Positions 56,906-64,000 of a stretch of 64,000 bases of DNA are shown one piece after another. How positions within the stretch are numbered: position 1 is the stretch's first letter; every line of letters starts with the position of its first letter. A program made the position numbers and the translations under genes. The stretch lies in the NCBI GenBank assembly GCA_050084985.1, contig JBITNC010000002.1:37014001-37078000 (forward strand), read 5' to 3'. The notes beneath the pieces were generated by a model, which was not told the DNA's origin, made no database searches, and was given only the letters and a program-made list of their open reading frames with translations. This stretch comes from Nageia nagi. Taxonomy: Eukaryota; Pinophyta.

Positions 56906-57471
56906 TGCAAACATATTTTTATAGTAAACAATGATTGCAAAATATACATAAAATGACTTTTGTAAAAAACATTCCATAGACCACATGAAAAATATGAAAG
57001 AGTACACAAGACCCCATATTTATTTGATAAAATAAATTATGCAAATACAGTTTCTAAAAAAATGCAAAAAAATACAAGGCATGAATATTAATGCAAAATG
57101 CAAAAGAATATAAGATCACAAATTGCAAAAACTTATAAGCTTATAAACTAATGAATTACATATTCTCACTTTGCTTTACCTTGTCTCCTCTCATCTCATC
57201 TTGTAAAATACCCCTTGTTCTCCTCTAACCCCTCAGTTGGTAAACTCAAATGAAATGAAAATTTAAAGTGCTTGCCTAGTTCCCCACATGCATTTTTTAT
57301 AGTTTTTTTTTCATTAAGGGCCAATTATAATCAATGTAATTAAGTTTTTTTGGGGTAATTTTAACTTCCCCATAAAAATTGCCACTAAAATCCTAAATTG
57401 AGGTGATTAAAAATTATCTCCCAAAAACTACCTCAAATTGCTCACCTATAAAACCCATTTTTGGTCTAGTG
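56906..57471. other. Right subterminal region of the CACTA element
   Basis: Non-coding. The last 200 bases carry ggggtaattttaacttcccc, aggtgattaaaaatta and similar motifs in the opposite sense to the left subterminal region, then the terminus cccatttttggtctagtg. Confidence 0.6.
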
Positions 57472-57474
57472 TTA

Positions 57475-58541
57475 TCATATCTTAGACCTATACCAAAATG
57501 ATATAAAGGAATGAAATTGCACTATATTCCATATTTATAACTCAAATATAATAAATAAATAATTAAATTACATTAATTACTTAGATACAAAAAATATGAA
57601 TTTTAATTAAATATGAGTTCAACTTTATTAATGATACTAAATGATAAGAAAACCCTTAGAGTATCAGATCAAGAATTGATGTGATATTTTTAAGGTAAAA
57701 TAAGTTTGTATAGATTGATTAAGATCTTTACTTTACATTGAGAAGATTTCTTATACACTTTAAAGAATGAGGAAGTGGATGGTAGTATTAAAACATAATT
57801 GTTATAAAGAATATTTGATTTATGGATAAAATAAATAAAAATAAAAAATTAAAGATATTAAGGTACAAAGAAAAGATGATATAAAAAAGGAAGAGAAGCC
57901 AATTTTGGATAAGAAAAAGAAGAAAAAAATTGCAGTAATTAGAATAGGCATGGGGACATACAAGTTCAAATAATTTGATATATTTAATTTATTTAAAAGT
58001 ATTGGTAGTTTGGAACATTTAAAAATATGGTACGACAATGTATAGAGAAAGAAGAAACCATTTGCCAACATACTAAGACTAGTAAAGATGATGGGAAAAA
58101 AGAGATTAGACAAGTACAATAAAATGAATAAAGTAGGGAAATAGCATCATAATGATAAAATATAATTTCAAAATCTTCTAAAATGATAATATTAAAAAAT
58201 AAGATTCAAAATAAATTAAATGCATTTTAAAAATGTAAAAAAACATAAACAAATAATAGCATATGATTTGCAAGATGATCAATTTACAATTATTTACATG
58301 GAAAAAAATAGTAAAGAATAAGAAAGTATTAAAGATCATTCATATGCATTTATTTTTTATGAATATTAACTTCCTTAATTTATTCTTGGTGTGAGAGGGT
58401 TTTTCCCTAGTTATTGATTTTTTATTTTTCTCAATAAAATTTGGTGAAACTCAAGGAGGTGATTAATTAGTTAGTTAATTTTTAGATGACTTTAAGCAAT
58501 CATATTTAGGTTCCCTTGTATGTTGATGCACTATAGTATAT
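57475..58541. other. AT-rich non-coding DNA between CACTA and the last retroelement
   Basis: No supported gene. The 99-residue minus-strand open stretch at 57820-58119 is very Phe/Leu-rich because the plus strand is purine-rich; it has no family likeness that I can see. Confidence 0.5.
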
Positions 58542-59340
58542 TGTTGATATGTGTTTTGGTACACCTAAGATTACCTCTAAATGAACTAAAAGCACATAAA
58601 TAATTTATTGTATGATAAATCTAAGCTAATTAACTCATATAAACATAAATGAATAAGGGAATAAAGCAATGTTATAATAGTATAATGAAATTGCAATGAT
58701 GTCAAGATGTAAAATGATATACACACACTAAAGAGAAAGGAATCAAGTGAAAATATAAATACTTGTGTGTCCTTACCTATTCCATGGTGGAGGATATGAT
58801 GGATGAACTTATTGAAGGGTGATGACCTTATTGTACGGACCCCAAGGAAAAATGCAAAAAAACATCAACATAGATGCTATTCTTAAAGAGGTCAATGTAG
58901 GCATGGATCTCAATGTGAGCACTAATGATCCTAAAGAATGAGGTTCACCAACAAGGGATATCAATGACAAAAAAAATGATGTTAAGTCAAATTGAGCATA
59001 TGATCATGGAAGTAGATAACAAATATTCACTCAATGATAATAAGATTTCAATCTCAATACACAATATTTAGAAACACCTAAGTGTAGGGTACCAACTATC
59101 AAGATGTAATATTATCATGCTTTCCCAAGTTAGAGATACTTACATTTATATCAAGCATGATTCACTATTTTACCCTTGTGTGAAGGTATTAGTGTACCTA
59201 TCATAAACATTAGAACACAACCTAAGAAATATATGATAATAAGGTAAATATAATTAAGTGTGATTAAATGTTATTAAGATATGTATGAAAGTTGAATCTA
59301 CATGGGACTATATTAAGTGGACCACTTTTAGGTATCAACA
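58542..59340 (-). repeat. 3' LTR, element 7
   Basis: Minus-strand ends TGTTGATA and TATCAACA form a perfect 8-bp inverted repeat, giving 799 bp. Its text (ctacacttaggtgtttct, then tattgagattgaaatctt) is related to the LTR of element 3 (tacacttaagtgcttctc, then tattgagattgggatctt), so the two belong to one LTR family. Confidence 0.75.
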
Positions 59341-59356
59341 GATGTCCCCCTTTGTA
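59341..59356 (-). other. Polypurine tract, element 7
   Basis: The minus strand reads ttacaaagggggacatc before the TGTTGATACC start of the LTR. Element 3 has almost the same tract. Confidence 0.75.
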
Positions 59357-60780
59357 ATTATAATTAAATTTAACCTTGAAATAAAATTATGCTTACAAAG
59401 GAAGTAAAGGTAGAGAGAAGAAACATTTGATACTTCCCTAATTTAGTTTTCTAGATCATCAAGGATTTGATGGTGTATATTTCCCCCTCTTTACCTTGGT
59501 TGTGAAATGTAATGGCTTACATGTAGTAAAATCAACCAAGAACAAAGAATAGACCTAAAAATGAGATGCAAATATGTCCAAGAATATATATGATTGTTAT
59601 CTCATAAAAGATATAGCAGTGAATAGTAAGAGAGAATATCATAGTATTTCATCAAATGATATAGAAATAATGAAATAAGGATGAAATTAATATGATATGC
59701 ATACATTATCTTAATAATACCAAATATAGAAATATGCAATGTTTCATTCTTAGATTCATACATAAAAAATCATGATAAAGGTGTTTCCACATCATCATAA
59801 GGTACATGCCCCATTCCTATATGGAACACATGCAATTAGAACCATATATGTTAACATCATCATGAGGTACATGCCTTATTCCTATATGCAACTTATTAAT
59901 TAATAAAAATAAGATAGTGATGGTTATTTGAGACCCAACCAACAAAGGTGACTTAAATAATGAGGTTAGTTAAGACCCAACTAGCAAAGGTGAATCAGGG
60001 ACATGGATGGTTTGAATATTTTCCATCCATGTTATATGATATGTTCATTTTCATGAGGTGCATGCCCCATTCTTAGGTGTGATTAAAGGTTGATTATTTT
60101 GAATATTTACTAATAATGCATGATTATAGTACTAGTGATAATGTGGCAATTATATTAAAGATTAGTTTAGTCCTAATCTTCAAGCTAACCCAAGAGAAAT
60201 TTTTGGTTTAGTCCCAACTAAATGATCAAAATAGTGATGGTTATTTAATGTCAACCCAACAAGGACATGATGTGCAAAGTATGATAACAAAGTATGAAAT
60301 GAATAAATCATGATTATGAATTTAAAAAAAAGATAATAAAGAACAAACTTGCAATTACCTATTATGTATGATTTAATTTGGTGCAAAAATATTACACTAA
60401 TTTAGACCTTGCAGCTTTTTTGAAACTGAGAGATGATTAATATGATATGATTAACCTATGTGTGATAACTAAAACCTATAAGGGATTGCCCATGGTATTA
60501 TCTACATGGTTGGTTACCCTAATATCATTTATCTAAGAATAACAACTAATTAACAAAATTCTAAAGGTATCATATTGGTTATCTAGCATGACTATAAATA
60601 CTAAACTTTACAATTCTAGTTAGCACCCAAAATAAGCTAAGGATACTAGCATGGGCACTAGGATAATTGAATATTTCTTTTTACATAGGAAGCTAGTAGG
60701 GGTGCTAGCTTATTATAATGAAAATGAAGCTAGGATCATAACTCTTGAACTTTGTATTGATGATTAACTAGAGGATGACC
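59357..60780 (-). repeat. 3' UTR with degenerate repeats, element 7
   Basis: Short units recur on the plus strand: tcatcatgaggtacatgcc with cattcctatatg (about 59789, 59855, 60050), and agacccaactagcaaaggtga-type text (about 59930, 59975, 60225). No coding domain. Element 2 has a repeat-bearing 3' UTR at the same place. Confidence 0.6.
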
Positions 60781-61982
60781 TCTAAATCATGGATGACCAA
60801 GCTTTCCTCATGCATACAAGGGCTTGAGATGCTTTATGTTGGTTGATATTTTATAATATTTTGCCTAAACTATTTCTAATATGTATGTGTTATTTGGATA
60901 CTTATTTTTTATTATGTAGGGACCAAATCCAATTGGTCTCAAATTTACCTTTGTCTTATTTTTCAGCCTGTGAATTATGATGATTCTCCTTAAGCTCTAG
61001 ATCATCCACTTGAAATTCACATGGTATAATATTTTTGCTATGTGATTTGTTTGCTCTTTTCTGATAGGATTTGAGATATTCTAAGGCATGTATTCTCTTT
61101 TCATCCAATATTCTAGCTTCCTTAGTATTATTTTTTGCTTTTCTTCCTAATCAATAATTCCTTCTAAGGACACCCTTAAACATGGTATCTCCACATCTAA
61201 TGGTAAGATTTCCTCATCTCTATAAATTAATGAAAATGGATTACATCATGTAGCTTATCTAATGCTTGTTATATATTCCCATAAGGCATATATGAATTAT
61301 TAATACCAATCTCTATGATTTTTCTTGACTATCTTACATAGGATGTTAATAATTATCTTACTGGTTTCTTCAGCTTATCCAATGGCTTGTGGATAATAAG
61401 TTGATGGGAATATTTGCTTGATTTTGAACCCTTTACAAAACTCCAAGACTTTCTTACTTCTGAAGTTCTTTCCATTATCCATGATAAGATTAGATGGAAC
61501 TTCAAATCTAGCAATGATGTTTTTAGTCATGAATTTTACAATTTGAGGATCCTTAGAGGATCTCAAAGGTATAACTTTAGACCATTTTGTAAAGATTTTG
61601 TAACAACTAAGATGAATTTATTTCCCTCACTATATTTGCTATTTATAACACCAATTAAATCCAAGGACAAAATGGCAAAGGGACAAGGTGATACAATTAT
61701 TGCTAATTCACTTGAAGAAGCCTATTTCAAGTTACCATGATTTTGAAAATTTTCACATTTTTGGACATGTACGATGAAATCCTTTTCCATATATGGCAAG
61801 TAATATCCTAGTCTTATGATCTTATTATAAATGGCTTTACCATTAAAATGGCTTCCATTTATGCTATCATGTACTTCTTCTATAGGCTTGTTTGCTAGAA
61901 TTTCATTTAGACATCTAAGGAAAGTACCATGAAATGATCTTTTGTAAACAATATCACCAATAAGAATATACCTTGTAGTCAT
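60781..61982 (-). pseudogene. Integrase remnant, element 7
   Basis: On the minus strand the zinc region at 61982-61722 reads G-S-H-F-N-G-K-A-I-Y-N-K-I-I-R-L-G-Y-Y...V-Q-K-C-E-N-F, with the second Cys of C-x-x-C replaced. The core at 61566-61375 has F-E-V-P-S-N-L-I-M-D-N-G-K-N-F (second catalytic Asp) and Y-Y-P-Q-A-I-G. The C-terminal part has Y-A-L-W-E-Y, L-P-L-D-V-E-I-P-C-L-R-V-S-L and ends near I-K-H-L-K-P-L-Y-A (about 60785). It is very close in wording to element 2, but broken. Confidence 0.8.
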
Positions 61983-62149
61983 GCATTTTAGCCTTATTTT
62001 GAGGAACTTGGATTGGCATGAATATGGAATCTTTCCTTACTTAATGTAGTTATAGATATCAGCATACCATTCATGTAATAGGAGAATAACATATATAAGT
62101 GATTCCTTCCTATAGAACCCTTAAAATTGATCATCATATAGAAAGGATG

Positions 62150-62600
62150 AATGTATAAGGCTCTCAATTTTGATTATGGTTGCCTCATTCTCAACTGAGA
62201 TAGGTGCTAGTGAAGTAGCATTAGCCATAGCATCTGTAAATCTATTATTATTCCTTGAGATATTCTCAAACTGAATTTATATAAAATACCTTTGAACCAT
62301 TTTTCCACTAAGTGCTTATAAGGTTGTAACTTCTCATCTTTAGTATTGTAAGTATCATTGATTTGATTTATGATAAGTTGTGAGTCACCATAATCTTTTA
62401 GCTTGTTGATTCCAAGGTTGACTACTACCTTCATTCCTAAGATTAAAGCTTCATACTTAGCCATGTTGTATGTGTATTTGAAAGTTAATTTATAAGCCAT
62501 AGTAATCAGACCATATCCAAAATATACTAGCACAATTCCTTCCCTAACCCATTGCAAACATTTGGATTCATCAAGGAATAGTATCCAAGTCTTTTTGTCA
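62150..62600 (-). pseudogene. Second (archaeal-like) RNase H remnant, element 7
   Basis: The minus-strand frame 62557-62207 reads L-T-F-K-Y-T-Y-N-M-A-K-Y-E-A-L-I-L-G-M-K, G-I-N-K-L-K-D-Y-G-D-S-Q-L-I-I-N-Q and T-K-D-E-K-L-Q-P-Y, the same blocks as element 2 at 16.8-16.95 kb. This is the diagnostic extra RNase H of the Tat lineage. Confidence 0.82.
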
Positions 62601-63320
62601 CACTACTCGATTAGTACCGCAAGCTCACTTGTGTTACTATTTTCATCATATGCTATTGCTGCTAGCATATCAACTATAACTTAACCTTTGATTTATTTTT
62701 TTATTTTGTAGAGAAGGTCAAACTCTTAGAGTTTCATGATCCATTTAGTTGTTCTTCCTTACAACTATGGTTTTTAGAGTAGATACCATAATGGGTGAGC
62801 TTGATCCATAATAAAGGTAGTATTTGTAATCATGTAATATCTTTTATTTTTTATTTATTTAAATTATAGCATAACATAACTTCTCAATACATGTGTAGTT
62901 GATTTCATCATTTTGTAGTATCGTAGATAAGTACTATACAACCCTTTCCCTACTTTCACTATCAAGTTGCATAAGGATTGTCCAAATAGCATTGGCTATG
63001 GCTGAGATGTATAGGTATAGTAACTTGGTATGATCAACTAGTTGTAATATAGTAGGGTTAAGCAAGTGGCTCTTGATATCCTTAAAATCTTTTTGGCATT
63101 CTTTTTTCCATACAAATTGATTTCCCTTTTTGATAAAGTAATAAAATGAAGCTTTTTTATCTACTAATTGAGTTATGAATCTCTTAACTACTTGTTACTC
63201 CCCTTGAAGACATCTAAGTTGTCTAATATTTCTTGGTAGAGGCATATTCATGATAGCTTTAACTAGGATATATCTCTATGCCTCTTCTAGATACTATATA
63301 GCCAAGTAACTTACCACTAA
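62601..63320 (-). pseudogene. First RNase H and RT thumb remnant, element 7
   Basis: Shifted minus-strand frames give G-K-L-L-G-Y-I-V-S-R-R-G-I-E (about 63315-63270), K-K-G-K-S-I-C-M-E-K-K/R and L-Y-L-Y-I-S-A-I-A-N-A-I, matching the RT thumb and RNase H start of element 2. It is heavily broken. Confidence 0.65.
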
Positions 63321-63328
63321 AAACCCCC

Positions 63329-63675
63329 ACAGGGAGGTCATTTAGTACAAAACCTTCAAAACATGTCTAAAAAAGGAATTCTTAAAAAACCCCTATTTTT
63401 AAAATTTACCACCTCCACTTTAAATTTATTAACCCCCCTAGTTTTAAAATTTACCAATTTACCCCCAAACCCCCACCTATAACTATACACCCCTTTCCCC
63501 TCCTTACCATCCACCCCCCTTTTTTATATACCCCTCTCCTTTTTTTAAATACCCCATAAACCCCTCCTCTTATAAAATACATATCAATATACCACTATTT
63601 GAACTATATATTACAAATACCCCTTGTATTTTTGTAAATGGTATTTGCAATTTTCTAACAATGACCCCCCCTTAG
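63329..63675. mobile_element. hAT-like MITE splitting the RT
   Basis: This 347-bp C-rich insert has ends acagggaggtcatt on the left and, on the other strand, ctaaggggggggtcatt on the right, an imperfect terminal inverted repeat. The flanks are aaaccccc (63321-63328) and aaacccta (63676-63683), an 8-bp duplication with two mismatches, the length expected for hAT elements. Without it, the RT text C-V-F-R-V and S-G-K-L-L-G would adjoin, as they do in element 2. It codes for nothing. Confidence 0.6.
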
Positions 63676-63683
63676 AAACCCTA

Positions 63684-64000
63684 AAGACACACTTCTTAGG
63701 ATTGAACTTTAGGTTGAATTATCTCATTATTTCAAAATTGACTCTCAATTCCTCTAAATTATTTTACTTTTTAGGTGACTTAGTAAGAATATCATCAACA
63801 TAAACTTCAACTAATTTGTGAATAAGATCATGGAACATAGTTACCATTGCTCTTTAATATGTTGCCCATAGATTTTTAAGATTAAAGGGTATGACTACCC
63901 AACAAAATGTTCCCTAAGGTGTAGTAAAGGTTGTCTTATGTTGATCCTCTTTCATGATTATGATTTTGTTGTAACCTAAGAAACCATCCATGAATGATAA
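63684..64000 (-). pseudogene. Reverse transcriptase palm remnant, element 7
   Basis: The minus strand reads L-S-F-M-D-G-F-L-G-Y-N at the window edge, then R-A-M-V-T-M-F-H-D-L-I-H-K-L-V-E-V-Y-V-D-D-I-L-T-K-S with the catalytic YVDD at 63802-63791, and F-N-P-K-K-C-V-F-R-V-S up to the MITE. It continues beyond the window. Stops are present. Confidence 0.85.

Larger units (their letters stand above)
45470..57471. mobile_element. 12-kb CACTA (En/Spm-type) transposon carrying a PPR array
   Basis: The left end reads CACTAGACCAAAAAGG (45470 on). The right end, on the minus strand, reads CACTAGACCAAAAATGG (from 57471). The first 14 bases are identical, and the target copies tta (45467-45469 and 57472-57474) match, the 3-bp size typical of CACTA elements. 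Subterminal regions on both sides have ggtgatt...aa and palindromic ggtgg/ccacc motifs, as CACTA elements have for transposase binding. No transposase is recognisable, so this copy is non-autonomous. Its cargo is a tandem array of degenerate PPR units at 46520-49526 and 54665-56900, split by a later LTR element. Confidence 0.8.
58542..64000 (-). mobile_element. Minus-strand Tat-type Ty3/gypsy element, 3' part (element 7)
   Basis: From left to right (3' to 5' of the element): LTR 58542-59340, purine tract, a repeat-bearing 3' UTR (59357-60780), integrase, second RNase H, first RNase H, and RT reaching the right edge. The order and the wording match element 2. The left flank tatat (58537-58541) is one side of a target duplication; the other is outside the window. 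Many stops and shifts and an inserted MITE show a decayed copy. Confidence 0.85.

Noticed and set aside
57820-58119. 99-residue Phe/Leu-rich ORF that could be read as a membrane protein
   Set aside because: The composition follows directly from an A/G-rich plus strand; there is no start context, homologue or neighbour to support it.

Overview
The window looks like AT-rich, transposon-packed nuclear DNA of a plant, most likely a gymnosperm and probably a conifer. The evidence is several Ty3/gypsy families (tRNA-Met-primed elements and Tat-type elements with a second RNase H), a CACTA DNA transposon with a 3-bp target duplication, and degenerate pentatricopeptide-repeat (PPR) coding units whose wording matches conifer PLS-class PPR proteins. 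There are no operons, no bacterial genes and no recognisable tRNA or rRNA genes. Almost every coding stretch is a broken transposon gene. The species assignment is inference, because no database was searched.

Layout. 1-4266: minus-strand Ty3/gypsy remnant (gag, retropepsin, PBS, one LTR). 4537-11406: complete but decayed plus-strand Ty3/gypsy element with two LTRs and a perfect AATAT target duplication. 11619-20570: complete, younger Tat-type element with a perfect ATTAA duplication, dual RNase H, tandem repeats in its 3' UTR and a dispersed set of GC-rich 14-bp near-palindromes. 20571-27023: old AT-rich DNA with a minus-strand LINE reverse transcriptase remnant and several tandem and direct repeats. 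27024-28186: the only intact host-type gene I can build, three exons with clean GT-AG introns coding 255 residues. It has an AT-hook, a methyl-CpG-binding-like domain split by intron 1, and two gap-free copies of a 53-residue module I do not recognise. 28187-31080: non-coding DNA with small tandem repeats.

31084-37740 is an unidentified minus-strand transposon-type ORF split by a gag-only LTR element (31736-36951). The frame runs on if that element and one target copy are set aside. 38031-40724 ends in a CACTA-type terminus next to a PPR fragment. 40900-44800 has an LTR-internal-LTR-internal arrangement with a Ty1/copia integrase fragment. 45470-57471 is a 12-kb CACTA transposon (14-bp terminal inverted repeats CACTAGACCAAAAA, target duplication TTA). 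Its interior is a tandem array of about 370-bp PPR units, and the array is itself interrupted by a further LTR element (49527-54664). 58542-64000 is the 3' part of a minus-strand Tat-type element (LTR, polypurine tract, integrase, second RNase H, RT) whose RT is split by a hAT-like MITE. Its LTR resembles that of the gag-only element.

The strongest candidates for something new are (a) the CACTA transposon carrying an amplified PPR array, with a hint of a second family member at 40.2-40.7 kb, (b) the 14-bp palindromic modules in clusters at 30-32 bp spacing in LTR, coding spacers and 3' UTR of one retrotransposon, and (c) the small AT-hook/MBD-like gene with a duplicated unknown module. Coordinates of complete elements come from matching termini and duplications read by eye. 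Divergence counts are hand counts.
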